A DNA stretch of 64,000 nt from Treponema sp. UBA4307 (GCA_002394685.1 DGUP01000063.1:1-64000), one strand, 5' to 3'. Shown: positions 16,889 through 27,137, numbered from the stretch's first letter. The notes: a model not told the origin generated them from the letters alone. Made by a program: numbers and translations.

Positions 16889-19327
16889 ATGAAAAACAGA
16901 ATTTATATTAATGATGATTGGTCATATTTTGATGAATTTGATGAGTCTCAGGTAAAAGGAAAAATTTCAAGTAGTGGAAAAACTGCTTCAAGGCTTCAGA
17001 AGGTCAGGCTGCCACATACTTCATGTGTACTTCCTTTTAACAATTTTGATGAAAAAATCTATCAAAAGGTTGCTCTTTACAGAAAGGATTTTAAGACACA
17101 GCCCGAATGGAAGGGAAAAAAGGTCCTTCTTACAGTTGAAGCTGCTGCTCATGAAGCTACAGTTTATATTAATGGAGAACCTGTATATCAGCATAAGTGT
17201 GGATATACAGCTTTCACAGTGGATTTAACTAAGAAACTTAATCCTACTGATAAGAATAATGTGCTGGCTATTAAGGTTAATTCAAAAGAAAACCTTAACA
17301 TTCCTCCTTTTGGAAATGTTGTAGATTATATGACATACGGCGGCATATACAGAGATGTTTATCTGGATATAAAAAATCCTCTTTACATTGAAGATGTATA
17401 TGTTACCACAAAGAAAAATCATTATACTTCACAGGTAACCCTTAATTCAGGAGACGGTCTGGAAGGATACAGCCTGCATCAGACAGTAGTTCTTGCTGAT
17501 GAAAAAAAGGCTTCAAAGAAAACTGAAAATATTTGTGAAATCAATCAGGGTTTAAGCGGAATAAAAACTCTTACAACGGCTCAGGCTGTTCCCTGCATGT
17601 CCTGGTCTCTTGAAAGTCCGGTTCTTTATTATTTGAATACAGAGCTGCTTGATCCAAAAGGAAAAGTTGTTGATTCAAAACAGATTCGTTTTGGTTTCAG
17701 GGATATTCGTTTTGATGAAAGTGGTTTTTATCTCAACAACAGAAAAATCAAAATCCGCGGTCTTAACCGTCATCAGTCTTATCCATATGTTGGATATGCA
17801 ATGCCTAAAAATATGCAGATTGAAGATGCGGATATTTTAAAATATGAACTTGGACTGAATGAAGTGAGAACTTCCCATTATCCACAGAGCCAGTATTTTG
17901 TTGACCGTTGTGATGAAATTGGTCTTCTTGTGTTTACAGAAATTCCAGGCTGGCAGCATATTGGTGATGAAGAGTGGAAAAAGCAGGCAATTGAAAATGT
18001 TGAAGAAATGGTCGCTCAGTACAGAAATCACCCTTCTATATTTATGTGGGGAGTTCGTATTAATGAAAGTATTGATGATGATGAATTTTATGCAAAGACA
18101 AATTATACTTCACATGTTTTAGATCCAAGCCGTCCAACTTCCGGCGTGCGTTATTTGCAGCACTCTCATCTTCTTGAGGATGTTTATTCCTATAACGATT
18201 TTTCTCATACTGGAAAAAATGATGGTATTCTCCACAAGGCAAAAGTAACGGAAAGCAATAAGGGATATATGGTAAGTGAATACAACGGTCACATGTATCC
18301 TACAAAAACTTTTGACAATGAAGGAATCAGAACTGAACATGCATTAAGACATGCCCGGGTTCTTGATAATGTTGCCGCTTATCCAGAAGTTGCAGGTTCA
18401 TCCGGCTGGTGTGCTTTTGATTATAATACTCACAAGGATTTTGGTTCAGGTGACAGAATCTGCTACCACGGTGTAATGGATATGTTCCGTAATCCTAAAC
18501 TTGCAGCTTATGTATACAAAAGTCAGCAGGATGCAGAAATTGTTGGAGATGTACTTGAAGTAAATTCTTCAATGGATAAGGGGGAATATCCTGGCGGAAC
18601 CTGCGGTTATCCTTATATTTTTACAAATGCTGATTCTGTTCGTCTTTTTATAAATAATGTGTTCATTAAGGAATATAAAAAGGAAGATTCAGAATTTAAA
18701 CATCTTCCCCACGGACCTATTGCAGTAACAGATACAATTGGAAATCAGCTTGTGGAGCAGGAAGGTGTTCCTGAAAAGTATAGCGGTAAAATAAAAGAGA
18801 TTCTTGAATCTCTCCGTTTTTATACAGTTGAATCAATGCCTTTAAGCCTCAAAAAAAGTGCCGTTAAGTTAAATCTGATGAAAGTTATTTCTCTTGAAAA
18901 GATGACTGAATGGTATGGAAAATACATTGGAAACTGGGGCGGCAGGGTTAACGTATGGAAGTTTGAAGCATATCGCAAGGGCAAGCTTGTAAAGACTCTT
19001 GTACGTTGTCCAAATTCAAAATTCTTTGTTGAGGCAGCTACTAAGCGCACACTTCTTGTTGAAGAAACAACTTATGATGTTACAGAGGTACATCTTGCTG
19101 CAAAGGATGAGCACGGAAATATTCTTCCTTATTGTCAGGAAGCTGTAAAACTGGAAGTAAATGGGGATGTTGAGCTTATTGGTCCTGATGTTCTTTCATT
19201 AAAGGGTGGTCTGGCAGGAACCTACATTAAGTCTAAGGGAAAAGCAGGAAAGGGTAGTCTTATCATTACTGACTGGTATGGCCAGAAAACAGTAGTTGAT
19301 TTTACCATTAAACTTGCAAAAAAATAA
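16889..19327 (+). CDS. GH2 family beta-galactosidase-like hydrolase
   Basis: The 812-residue protein has the GH2 layout: N-terminal sugar-binding jelly roll (from about 30, with YRKDF and NNVLAIKV), an immunoglobulin-like domain, and the TIM barrel starting at IRGLNRHQSYPYVG. The acid/base glutamate is in WGVRINES (about E392) and the nucleophile in VSEYNGHMYP (about E464). A DUF4982-like C-terminal part follows. There is no signal peptide, so it acts in the cytoplasm on imported oligosaccharides. Beta-galactosidase is most likely; beta-glucuronidase and beta-mannosidase are alternatives within the family. The mRNA appears leaderless. Confidence 0.9.
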   Translation: MKNRIYINDDWSYFDEFDESQVKGKISSSGKTASRLQKVRLPHTSCVLPFNNFDEKIYQKVALYRKDFKTQPEWKGKKVLLTVEAAAHEATVYINGEPVYQHKCGYTAFTVDLTKKLNPTDKNNVLAIKVNSKENLNIPPFGNVVDYMTYGGIYRDVYLDIKNPLYIEDVYVTTKKNHYTSQVTLNSGDGLEGYSLHQTVVLADEKKASKKTENICEINQGLSGIKTLTTAQAVPCMSWSLESPVLYYLNTELLDPKGKVVDSKQIRFGFRDIRFDESGFYLNNRKIKIRGLNRHQSYPYVGYAMPKNMQIEDADILKYELGLNEVRTSHYPQSQYFVDRCDEIGLLVFTEIPGWQHIGDEEWKKQAIENVEEMVAQYRNHPSIFMWGVRINESIDDDEFYAKTNYTSHVLDPSRPTSGVRYLQHSHLLEDVYSYNDFSHTGKNDGILHKAKVTESNKGYMVSEYNGHMYPTKTFDNEGIRTEHALRHARVLDNVAAYPEVAGSSGWCAFDYNTHKDFGSGDRICYHGVMDMFRNPKLAAYVYKSQQDAEIVGDVLEVNSSMDKGEYPGGTCGYPYIFTNADSVRLFINNVFIKEYKKEDSEFKHLPHGPIAVTDTIGNQLVEQEGVPEKYSGKIKEILESLRFYTVESMPLSLKKSAVKLNLMKVISLEKMTEWYGKYIGNWGGRVNVWKFEAYRKGKLVKTLVRCPNSKFFVEAATKRTLLVEETTYDVTEVHLAAKDEHGNILPYCQEAVKLEVNGDVELIGPDVLSLKGGLAGTYIKSKGKAGKGSLIITDWYGQKTVVDFTIKLAKK

Positions 19328-19348
19328 TTATCCTTAACAAGTAAAAAT

Positions 19349-19397
19349 AAAAAAGCTTTTCCTTAAGAGTCATCTCTTTTAGAAAAGCTTTTTTTTG
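19349..19397. terminator. Bidirectional terminator between GH2 gene and ada
   Basis: AAAAAGCTTTTC and GAAAAGCTTTTT arms with inner AAGAG/CTCTT pairing, flanked by A- and T-runs. It serves the two converging genes. Confidence 0.85.
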
Positions 19398-19415
19398 TTT
19401 TCAGCTTTTTAACTA

Positions 19416-20465
19416 TTATTTCTCTTCAATTTCAGGATGATTTTCAAAATAATTTTTCCAGGCTTCATTTACCCGGCTTATATATTTTTTCTTTTCTGAG
19501 TCACTTATAAAACTTGCCTTGAATGAATTTTGAACAATCTTTTTTATATCAGAGAGCTTAAAGTTTAAAAGAGAATAAATTTTATATAATTCATCAATTA
19601 AACTTACTTTGAAGAATGTAGGATCGTCTGTATTTAAGGTTATAAAGATTCCTTTTTTGTAAAGTTCTTTTACAGGATGTTCTTCAAATTTTGTAAAGTA
19701 GTGCTTTGTGAAAACGTTGCTTGTAGGACAAACTTCAAGGGGTAAATGTTTTTCCTTTAATTCTTCCATAAAATCCTTGTCATAGGCTGCAGAAATCCCG
19801 TGACCGATTCTTTCTGCATGACAGGCTTTTATTGCATCTTTAATTGACCAGGAATCAATTACTTCTCCTGCATGAACAACTGTGTGAAGTCCAGCTTTTT
19901 TTGCTTTATCGAAAACTGCTGCAAAATTCTTTGCAGGCCCCTTTGCTTCATCTCCACCCAGACCAATTCCGATAATATATGGATTTTTTTCAGCAAGAAC
20001 AAGGTTAAGATTATTCATTGCATTTTCAAGGCCAAAGGAGCGGCTTACATCTACAATCAGACGGATGGTAATACCGTTCTTTTTTTCAGCTTCTTCAATT
20101 GATTTAGTGAATGTTTCAATAATATCGTGAAAACTTATTCCTTTCTTCATAAAAGAAGTTACGCTTACAAATGTTTCACAATATACTATATTATTTTTCT
20201 TTAAATATGAAATGAGGTCTTTGGTAATGTAGGAAATATCATCTTTTGTTGAATAAAATCCTTGAATTTCAATAAAGGCATCAAGAAATCCAGCTAAATC
20301 ATCGTAGGAAAAAAGCTCCTTCATCTGTTCTGCTGTCATTTCCCTGCCTTTATTCTTTAGATACAGTTCTTTGATGGTAGATCTGGATGTACATGCTTCA
20401 GAATGTAAATGAATCTCAGCTTTTGGAACTGATTTCAATAAATCGTAAAAGTCCTTTTTATTCAT
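19416..20465 (-). CDS. Adenosine deaminase
   Basis: The 349-residue product has the metal-dependent deaminase motifs in order: AEIHLHSEA (HxH), TVVHAGEVI, HGISAA after RIGH, VCPTSNVFT and LNTDDPTFF. It deaminates adenosine (or, less likely, adenine) in purine salvage. It has its own promoter: minus-strand TTGCGA-16-TATTAG ending about 20 bases before the ATG. It converges with the GH2 gene across a shared terminator. Confidence 0.92.
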   Translation of the reverse strand: MNKKDFYDLLKSVPKAEIHLHSEACTSRSTIKELYLKNKGREMTAEQMKELFSYDDLAGFLDAFIEIQGFYSTKDDISYITKDLISYLKKNNIVYCETFVSVTSFMKKGISFHDIIETFTKSIEEAEKKNGITIRLIVDVSRSFGLENAMNNLNLVLAEKNPYIIGIGLGGDEAKGPAKNFAAVFDKAKKAGLHTVVHAGEVIDSWSIKDAIKACHAERIGHGISAAYDKDFMEELKEKHLPLEVCPTSNVFTKHYFTKFEEHPVKELYKKGIFITLNTDDPTFFKVSLIDELYKIYSLLNFKLSDIKKIVQNSFKASFISDSEKKKYISRVNEAWKNYFENHPEIEEK

Positions 20466-20484
20466 ATTAATTTACCAAATATCT

Positions 20485-20512
20485 CTAATATCCCCTGTCA
20501 GTTATCTCGCAA
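20485..20512 (-). promoter_or_regulatory. Possible adenosine deaminase promoter
   Basis: Minus strand TTGCGA (20507-20512), 16-base spacer, TATTAG (20485-20490); a short leader of about 13 bases follows with no clear ribosome binding site. Confidence 0.35.
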
Positions 20513-20577
20513 TATTTGCATTTTGTTTAAATACAAGTATTTCCCACTTATATATATCGGCAGGATATACTTAAGTC

Positions 20578-20644
20578 TTGACTTAAAAAATTCGGACTGA
20601 TATTTTTTTATATAGGTAAATTAATCAGGTTACCGAATTTTTTT
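20578..20644 (+). promoter_or_regulatory. RRM gene promoter and leader hairpin
   Basis: TTGACT (20578-20583), 17-base spacer and TATTTT form one promoter. Overlapping it is a long inverted repeat: AAAAAATTCGG (20585-20595) with CCGAATTTTTTT (20633-20644) and inner CTGAT/ATCAG. It looks like an intrinsic terminator placed just before the ribosome binding site TTGGAG. RNA that starts farther upstream (a TATACT lies at 20566-20571) would carry the full hairpin, while RNA from the TTGACT promoter would not. Confidence 0.45.
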
Positions 20645-20657
20645 ACTTGGAGATTAT

Positions 20658-20921
20658 ATGTCAAAGAAGGTCTATGCAGGAAATTTAAGTTTTATTACAA
20701 CTGAGGAAACCCTGCAGAAAGTTTTTTCAATTTTTGGAAAAATAGAGAGTGTTTCAATTATTAAAGATAAGATTAGTGGTAATTCCAAGGGATTTGGCTT
20801 TGTAACTTTTGAGGAAGAAAATGCGGCTGCTCAGGCTGTTCATACTCTTTCCGGAAAAGAAGTTGACGGAAGAAAAATCCGTGTTAGTTTTGCCGAAGAA
20901 AAATCCGGAGCAAAAAAATAA
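20658..20921 (+). CDS. RRM-type RNA-binding protein
   Basis: A single RNA recognition motif of 87 residues. RNP2 is KVYAGNLS and RNP1 is KGFGFVTF, both intact, and the C-terminus is short and basic. Such small RRM proteins in bacteria bind single-stranded RNA and are often cold-induced (family knowledge). GGAG precedes the ATG. The leader holds a terminator-like hairpin, which could allow feedback control. Confidence 0.95.
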   Translation: MSKKVYAGNLSFITTEETLQKVFSIFGKIESVSIIKDKISGNSKGFGFVTFEEENAAAQAVHTLSGKEVDGRKIRVSFAEEKSGAKK

Positions 20922-20930
20922 TTTTCTGCA

Positions 20931-21806
20931 ATGAGTTTTCTTTCCCAGGATTTTTTGGATTATATTGCGGAGAATTGTGACAGGGCCTCTTTTATTCAGA
21001 ATTATTTGAACAAAAGAGGTGTAGATACAAATCTTATTTGTCTGGATGGAAAAAAACATATTCTGATTCAATTCAATTCCAGATTTTACAATCCTGCATA
21101 TAAAATTAAAACTATTATTTCTCATTATGACCGGGTAGAAGGAAGTCCAGGGGCGAATGATAATTCTGCCTGTAATTTTATGCTCATGAACTGGGCTGTA
21201 AATTTAATAAAATTTCAGGGATTTCATAATGTAAGAATATTTTTCACTGATGGGGAAGAACTGGGAAAAAATTACGGTGTTTCTGAACAGGGAGCATTTG
21301 GACTGGCCTCAACTTTTAAGCGGCTGGGAATTACAAATGATGATGTATATGTTTTTGATTCCTGCGGAAGGGGAGATGTTGCTCTTCTTTCTGATTTTAG
21401 AATTCCTGAAAAAGCATCTAAAGTCTTTTCAAAAAAATATATGGATCTTTATAAGAGAAGCAAGTTCCTTTTGCAGCAAAGTTGTCCCGGTCACTGGATT
21501 AGTTTACCTGCTCCTTACAGTGATAATGCTTCTTTTCTTGCATGTGGAATTCCTGCGGTTGCAATTACAATTCTTCCTGGGGAAGAAGCCAGTCAATATG
21601 CCATGGAACTTTTAAAAAATCCCCGGCTGGAAGCAAGTGTACTTAATAGGGCTTCCGGCGAGGATCCTGATTTAAGAAAACTTCTGCCTATGACATGGCA
21701 GTTATTCCATACCAAAGGCGATAACAGCGAATCTCTTACTGAAAGCGCCTTTGTTATTATGAATAATATTTTGTATACTCTTGCAAACTTAAAGACTCCA
21801 GTCTAA
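20931..21806 (+). CDS. M28 family zinc peptidase-like protein
   Basis: The 291-residue protein has the ligand pattern of M28 aminopeptidases: SHYDRVEGSPGANDNSA (H and D), FTDGEELG (Glu pair), VFDSCGRGD (D), and FHTKGDNSESL (H). There is no signal peptide, so it is likely cytoplasmic. It starts 9 bases after the RRM gene without a clear ribosome binding site, so it is co-transcribed. Its 3' end overlaps the convergent receptor gene by 18 bases. Confidence 0.85.
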   Translation: MSFLSQDFLDYIAENCDRASFIQNYLNKRGVDTNLICLDGKKHILIQFNSRFYNPAYKIKTIISHYDRVEGSPGANDNSACNFMLMNWAVNLIKFQGFHNVRIFFTDGEELGKNYGVSEQGAFGLASTFKRLGITNDDVYVFDSCGRGDVALLSDFRIPEKASKVFSKKYMDLYKRSKFLLQQSCPGHWISLPAPYSDNASFLACGIPAVAITILPGEEASQYAMELLKNPRLEASVLNRASGEDPDLRKLLPMTWQLFHTKGDNSESLTESAFVIMNNILYTLANLKTPV

Positions 21807-23540
21807 TTCACTGGATACACATGACAGTTTTTCTGAAGCCATCATCATTCTGTCTGCCTGTGTAGAAATCTCTTTTGTAGATTCAGTAAAGTTCTGGAAA
21901 CCGTTGGAAATTTCTGCAAGTGTAGTTACAATCTGACTAAAGGAAACTGTCTGTTCTTTAATAATTTCTTTGATTTTTTCAGTTTTATCATTTGTATCTT
22001 CAGAGGAAGTTCTGATTCCTTCAAAGTGATTTTTCAATTCTTCTGTAATTAACTTTTGTTCTTCAATTAATTTAGTACCATTTTCAGAAGATTGAATTAA
22101 GACCAGTGAAGAATTTTTAACTGATTCAAGATATGTCTGAATATCCTTGATTGAAGAAACTGAATTTTCCTGGAGCTGCTGGATTTCATTAGCAATTATA
22201 TGGAAACTCTTTCCTTCATCCTTTGCACTTACAGCTTCAAGTTCTGCATTCATGGCAATAATCTTTGTTTGATTAGAAATGTCTTTCATCATGGAAATTA
22301 CATTATCAATTGAATCAATAAGTCTGGTAAGATTTTTAATTCCTTCTATAATCTGCTTGTTTGTGTTTTGAATGTTAGTAATCTGCTGGATAGACTGATC
22401 CAGTGTAGAGAAGGAATTTGTAACATCAATATTTGTCTGATTAATTCTTTGTGAAACTTCTTCAATGTTATTTTGAATTGTCATTGATAATTCATTAGTC
22501 TGATTCACAGTTTGAACAATTTCATTAACATCAGAGTTTTGATTTATAGAGGTGCTTTCAACTTCCTGAGATATTACAGATAATTCTTCTGTAGTTTTTT
22601 GAATGTTGCTGGAAATTTCATCAGCCTGAGAAATGAGAGAATTATATCTCTGTACACTATTATTCAGGAGAAAAATATTGTACTGAAGAGGATCATTAAG
22701 GGCTGACGGAAATGTAGTGTTTTTATCTTTATTAGAGAGAAGATGTGAAATTGTTTTTGTAAGTTTATCATTACTTGTATTTAACTGGCGGTAATAAAGA
22801 ATGCCAATGAAAATACAGATGAATACAATTACAATAGTGAGAAGAGACATTCTGAAAAGTTGTACCCAGGCTGGCAGCGGATTAATCATATCATTTGTGT
22901 ATCCCTGGTAGAGCATTACAAACATAAGAAGGTTTGCATATACTGCTGGAATGATAAGAAAGAGAATGTAACGAACTTTTGTGTTTAATCCAAAATATTT
23001 TTTCTGTCTTACATATTCTTTATCAACACCGGTTAAAAACATCTGTTGTGAAATTTCACTACAAATTTTTTCTGTTGTATAGAGAATAATAATTCCTGCC
23101 ATATAGGCTGAATAAATACCTGTAATGATAGTAGAAATGATTTCTGTTTTTGTGATGCTGAATGCAGGTAGAAAATAAAGAATCAGGGGTAAAGCGCCTG
23201 CACATAAAGTGAATACCAGGAATGTTTCAATTCCCTTAATTGCAGGAAAGCGCATTAATTTTTCAATAAGAAAAGTAGTACTTTTTTCTGTATGAAATCC
23301 TGTTTTTTTCCATTCAGAAATTGATTTTGATAATCTTGATGAAACCAGTTTATTTGAGAAAGGGGCAAATACCCACTGGAAAAATATCCATAGACCGGAA
23401 AAAATAATTCCCAGATAAGGTAATTCCCAGAGGATAACATTAAGGAAGAGTGTAATCATTAATGCACCGGCAACTGCTGCAAGACCATTTGATTTTATTT
23501 GACTGAAAAAAATCTTTCTGGCAAAATTATTGTTCTTCAT
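21789..23540 (-). CDS. Chemoreceptor-like protein, six-TM type (receptor 4)
   Basis: About 583 residues. The N-terminal 280 residues hold about six membrane segments with short loops and no periplasmic sensor domain. A conserved FPSALNDPLQYNIFLLNN segment follows, then a long coiled-coil MCP hairpin whose tip reads NQTKIIAMNAELEA in place of the usual QTNLLALNAAIEA. It should pair with the CheA/CheW of the same operon. The start at 23540 is taken because AGGAG lies seven bases upstream; the ATG at 23558 has none. It overlaps the preceding receptor gene by 14 bases and is the last gene of the operon. Confidence 0.85.
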   Translation of the reverse strand: MKNNNFARKIFFSQIKSNGLAAVAGALMITLFLNVILWELPYLGIIFSGLWIFFQWVFAPFSNKLVSSRLSKSISEWKKTGFHTEKSTTFLIEKLMRFPAIKGIETFLVFTLCAGALPLILYFLPAFSITKTEIISTIITGIYSAYMAGIIILYTTEKICSEISQQMFLTGVDKEYVRQKKYFGLNTKVRYILFLIIPAVYANLLMFVMLYQGYTNDMINPLPAWVQLFRMSLLTIVIVFICIFIGILYYRQLNTSNDKLTKTISHLLSNKDKNTTFPSALNDPLQYNIFLLNNSVQRYNSLISQADEISSNIQKTTEELSVISQEVESTSINQNSDVNEIVQTVNQTNELSMTIQNNIEEVSQRINQTNIDVTNSFSTLDQSIQQITNIQNTNKQIIEGIKNLTRLIDSIDNVISMMKDISNQTKIIAMNAELEAVSAKDEGKSFHIIANEIQQLQENSVSSIKDIQTYLESVKNSSLVLIQSSENGTKLIEEQKLITEELKNHFEGIRTSSEDTNDKTEKIKEIIKEQTVSFSQIVTTLAEISNGFQNFTESTKEISTQADRMMMASEKLSCVSSELDWSL

Positions 23541-25308
23541 TTTTATCTCCTGTTGCATTTACCTTTTCGAGGGATTCAGAATTTGTTTTAAGAGTCTGAG
23601 CTGTATTAATTAATATTTGAGTTGAATAAGTAAATTCCTGAATAGATGAATTTATCTGTTCCAGTGTTTTTTCAATTTGATTAAATGAAGTTGACTGTTC
23701 CATAATCAATTCTTTAATATCATCAGCAGATGAAGAATTTGTTTGTGATGAATAAGAAATATTCGAGAAGTTATTATTCAGTTTATCTGACAGACGGAGA
23801 CCTAAGTGAATTTGTTCCGTACATTTCATTGAAGCTTTAATTAATAAATCTGAAGCTAACTGTATTTCACTGATTTTAGCTTTAATTTGTCTTGCGGATT
23901 CCATTGTACGGTTTGCAAGACGACGAACTTCATTTGAAATATTTTTAAAGCTGGAAGTAGAATCAGAAAGTTTTGTAGCTTCCAGTTCTGCGTTAAAGGC
24001 AATGATTTTTGTCTGATCTGTAAATGAAGTAATTAAATTAACAATTTCCCATACTGTATTTATTTTTCCATTGAGATTTTTGATTCCTTCAATTGTTTCC
24101 AGATTTGATCTTTCAACTTCAGACATTTTTTCTGTATACATTTTAAGAATGTCATTTCCCTGTTTTACTTCATCACTTGCATAAGCGGCAAGCTGGGAAA
24201 CTTCTACAATTGATTCTTCAATTTGTCCGGAAAGTGAAGTTGTTCCCTTCATTGTTTCTACAATTTCTTTTGTTCCGGCAGACTGCTGCAGGGAAGTAGT
24301 AGATGTTTCAGCTGAAATTGCATAAAGACTCTGGGCACTTTCATTTATTGATTTACCGATGTTTTCAAATTCATTCAGCGTATGATTAAAGAGCATGAGC
24401 ATATTGTTTGCAAGATAATGGTTATAAGCAATTTCATCATTTAAGTCAGTTGGAATATAGGAAGCTTCAGTCGTTTCATTATCATTAAGGATTTCGAGAA
24501 TATCAGTCAGTTTCTGATTACTTTTAAAAGTTTTTGTAAAGAACACAAATGAAAGAATGATTTCCGCAACGGTATTTAATATGCAGGTAAGAGCCATAAG
24601 TTCAATTTGAATTTCTGATGAAGTGGTTCTTCTGAACTGGAATCCATTGAAATTATAATAGCCAGTTAAAAGTACAAGATTCTGGATTAATACAGTGAGA
24701 AGAAATGGCAGAATTACAAAAAAGAAAAGTTGTCTTGAAAGACTAAGACCGAATACTTTTTTCTTTAAGGCATAGTTTGGAGAAATACCTTCCTGAACAA
24801 TATCGCAGGCATATTCAGTTGAAATACCTCTGCAATAAGAATAAGCATAAAGGGAAGCTAAAACAGAACCACAGAGAGCTTCAACAAGAGAAAGAACGCT
24901 TACCTGAGTTGAAATACCAATCAAATTTCTTAAAAGGAAGAATGCAACAATGGAACCAACCACAAAGTAAAGAAAGGTTTGAAGGGCACAGATGACTGGT
25001 ATCTGCATCAAATCTTCAAAAAGTTTTGTTCTCTGCTGATCATCAGTTTCATTTTTCTCGAAGTAAATAATTTTTGATGAAAGACCTCTGTAAATTAAAT
25101 GATCAACAAATGGGGCAATTACAAACTGCATTAACATTACCATCACAAAACAGATAGCAATAAAAAGCACAAATCTGCTGAGAGGAAGTTGACTGGTTAC
25201 TTTTGCAGGTATGAAAATATATGTAAAAATTACAAGTGCTGCCACAAGATCCGGAACAAGGCTTTTTTCAATAACCTTTTGTTCAAATGTTTTTTCTTTT
25301 TTATTCAT
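23527..25308 (-). CDS. Chemoreceptor-like protein, six-TM type (receptor 3)
   Basis: The 593-residue paralogue has the same plan: six membrane segments, an FVIAPFVDHLI motif after the second, KKVFGLSLSRQ before the fifth, and IPTDLNDEIAYNHYLANN at the membrane exit. The coiled-coil tip is DQTKIIAFNAELEA. The cytosolic arms are rich in Ser, Thr, Gln and Glu and could hold methylation sites. The gene starts one base before the stop of the receptor upstream of it, with GGGAG inside that gene, so translation is coupled. Confidence 0.85.
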   Translation of the reverse strand: MNKKEKTFEQKVIEKSLVPDLVAALVIFTYIFIPAKVTSQLPLSRFVLFIAICFVMVMLMQFVIAPFVDHLIYRGLSSKIIYFEKNETDDQQRTKLFEDLMQIPVICALQTFLYFVVGSIVAFFLLRNLIGISTQVSVLSLVEALCGSVLASLYAYSYCRGISTEYACDIVQEGISPNYALKKKVFGLSLSRQLFFFVILPFLLTVLIQNLVLLTGYYNFNGFQFRRTTSSEIQIELMALTCILNTVAEIILSFVFFTKTFKSNQKLTDILEILNDNETTEASYIPTDLNDEIAYNHYLANNMLMLFNHTLNEFENIGKSINESAQSLYAISAETSTTSLQQSAGTKEIVETMKGTTSLSGQIEESIVEVSQLAAYASDEVKQGNDILKMYTEKMSEVERSNLETIEGIKNLNGKINTVWEIVNLITSFTDQTKIIAFNAELEATKLSDSTSSFKNISNEVRRLANRTMESARQIKAKISEIQLASDLLIKASMKCTEQIHLGLRLSDKLNNNFSNISYSSQTNSSSADDIKELIMEQSTSFNQIEKTLEQINSSIQEFTYSTQILINTAQTLKTNSESLEKVNATGDKNEEQ

Positions 25309-25309
25309 T

Positions 25310-27079
25310 TTAATTCTGCTCCCTTATTTCTGAATCTTTATTTTCAAAAAGATACTCTGAATTTGTTTTCAGAATATTTATAATATTTTGAATCTTTGAT
25401 GAAAGTTCCAGGAATTGTTTTGAATTGGAACTTATGGAGATAAGGTTCTTTCCTATTTCTTCCATAGCGTTATTTTGTTCAATTATAAATTCTTTGATTT
25501 TGCTTGCATCTGATGCGGTAGATGTGGCAGAAAACCGGATTGAATTGAACTTATTTTTTAGACTCTGGGCAATTTGATTTTCTTCATTAATTTTTTTCAT
25601 TGATATTTGTCCCTGTTCAATAAGAGACTGACTTGCTTTTTTAATGAGGAAAATCTTTTCCTTTATTTCCTGAGTCAAGTCGATTGTCTGTTCTGCCAGG
25701 TAACGGATTTCCTGAGAAACAAAACTAAGATTTTCTGATGTATTTGCCTTGCTGCTTTCTATTTCGGCATTGAATGCAATAATTTTACTTTGTGAAGCAA
25801 CAGAGTTGATTAAGTTAATAATATCCTGAACGGTATTTATCTTCGAAGAAAGAGTCTGAATACCATTGATTGTCTTTTCATTTTCTTCTGTGATTTCCTG
25901 AAGACGGTAAAGGTTGTTGTCCAGTTCCTGATAATTATCCTTTACAGCTTCAAGATTTTTATCTGCAATATTAATTACTTCAACGATTTTATTTGTGATT
26001 TTTTTAGAAAGAGAATTGTTATTTTCAATTGTTGCAAATATTTCTTCTACGCTTGCAGACTGTTCTGAAATAGTTGCTTTTGTTGTAATTGATATCTCTG
26101 AAAGAGTTTCGCAAACTTTTTCCATTGAGTTATTTACAGACTGATAGTTAGAAAGAATTTTTTGAAATAACAGAATGGTTCTGTTTATTAAATACATTGA
26201 ATAGGAAATTGTATTTGCATAATCAACAGGAAAAGTTTCTTCTGTTGTTGAAACAGTATCACGGTTAATATTTTTCAAGGCTGTCTGTATCTGACCATTA
26301 TATCTTTTGATTTTTTCAAAATACATAAATACAAGCAGAATAAGAAATAAAATATTTGTAACACCAAGAAAATAGAAAATCCCAATGTTATCAATTTTTG
26401 AATTCATAAGTAATATGAATGAATCAGAAAACAAAATTGTCATGGAGAGAATTGGGAAAATGATGTACATAAAAAATAACAGAATCAGGGAAACTCCATA
26501 AAACTTTTTATTTGCAATATCGTTTTCATATATTCCCTGCTGTGAAATGTAGAGAGCAATGTCTGTAGCAATTTTTTCGTTAATGTGCCAGCTCAATAAT
26601 CCTGCAAAATATGAATAAATCAGGAATGTTATGAGCATATAAACAAAATAAATTGTTTCAAAATGAATGTACAAGTTAGAAATCATACATATCAATATTG
26701 AAATAAGAAGATGATAAGTCATTGTTTCTATACTTTTAAATCTTGGCAGCAGCTGAATTTTTTTAAGCAGATTTGTTCTTCCCTGTTTATCTAAGTCTGT
26801 TGTATAAAAGTAATAGGTTTCATTAGAAACTCTAAAAGTGATGAATTTATTTATGATAGGTCCAAGTCCGAATTCTGCAAGCCCAAAAAGGCATACAAAA
26901 ATTAAGGAAAACTTTACTAAATCTTCCATAGAAAACGGAATGACAAATAATAGATTTACATAAATAAAAATGGATACAATCAGGTTTGAAAGTATTCCTT
27001 TTTTATATATAAACTTTTCAAGTGAGATAAAATTATTTTTTTCTTCCTTTGTTTCCAGTACCTGGAAATATGATTTCAT
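25310..27079 (-). CDS. Chemoreceptor-like protein, six-TM type (receptor 2)
   Basis: About 589 residues with the same N-terminal six-TM unit (FGLGPIINKFI, NKKFYGVSL) and a FPVDYANTISYSMYLIN exit motif. The tip is SQSKIIAFNAEIESSK, so the first Gln-Thr pair is Gln-Ser and the second half has drifted. The start at 27079 is an ATG with GGAG seven bases ahead; the longer TTG-initiated frame at 27091 overlaps that site. It is the most divergent of the four in the membrane region. Confidence 0.84.
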   Translation of the reverse strand: MKSYFQVLETKEEKNNFISLEKFIYKKGILSNLIVSIFIYVNLLFVIPFSMEDLVKFSLIFVCLFGLAEFGLGPIINKFITFRVSNETYYFYTTDLDKQGRTNLLKKIQLLPRFKSIETMTYHLLISILICMISNLYIHFETIYFVYMLITFLIYSYFAGLLSWHINEKIATDIALYISQQGIYENDIANKKFYGVSLILLFFMYIIFPILSMTILFSDSFILLMNSKIDNIGIFYFLGVTNILFLILLVFMYFEKIKRYNGQIQTALKNINRDTVSTTEETFPVDYANTISYSMYLINRTILLFQKILSNYQSVNNSMEKVCETLSEISITTKATISEQSASVEEIFATIENNNSLSKKITNKIVEVINIADKNLEAVKDNYQELDNNLYRLQEITEENEKTINGIQTLSSKINTVQDIINLINSVASQSKIIAFNAEIESSKANTSENLSFVSQEIRYLAEQTIDLTQEIKEKIFLIKKASQSLIEQGQISMKKINEENQIAQSLKNKFNSIRFSATSTASDASKIKEFIIEQNNAMEEIGKNLISISSNSKQFLELSSKIQNIINILKTNSEYLFENKDSEIREQN

Positions 27080-27137
27080 TTTATTCTCCAATTCTTTTTA
27101 CTTTTTTCCAAAATCAATTCATAGATAAAAAAACTTT

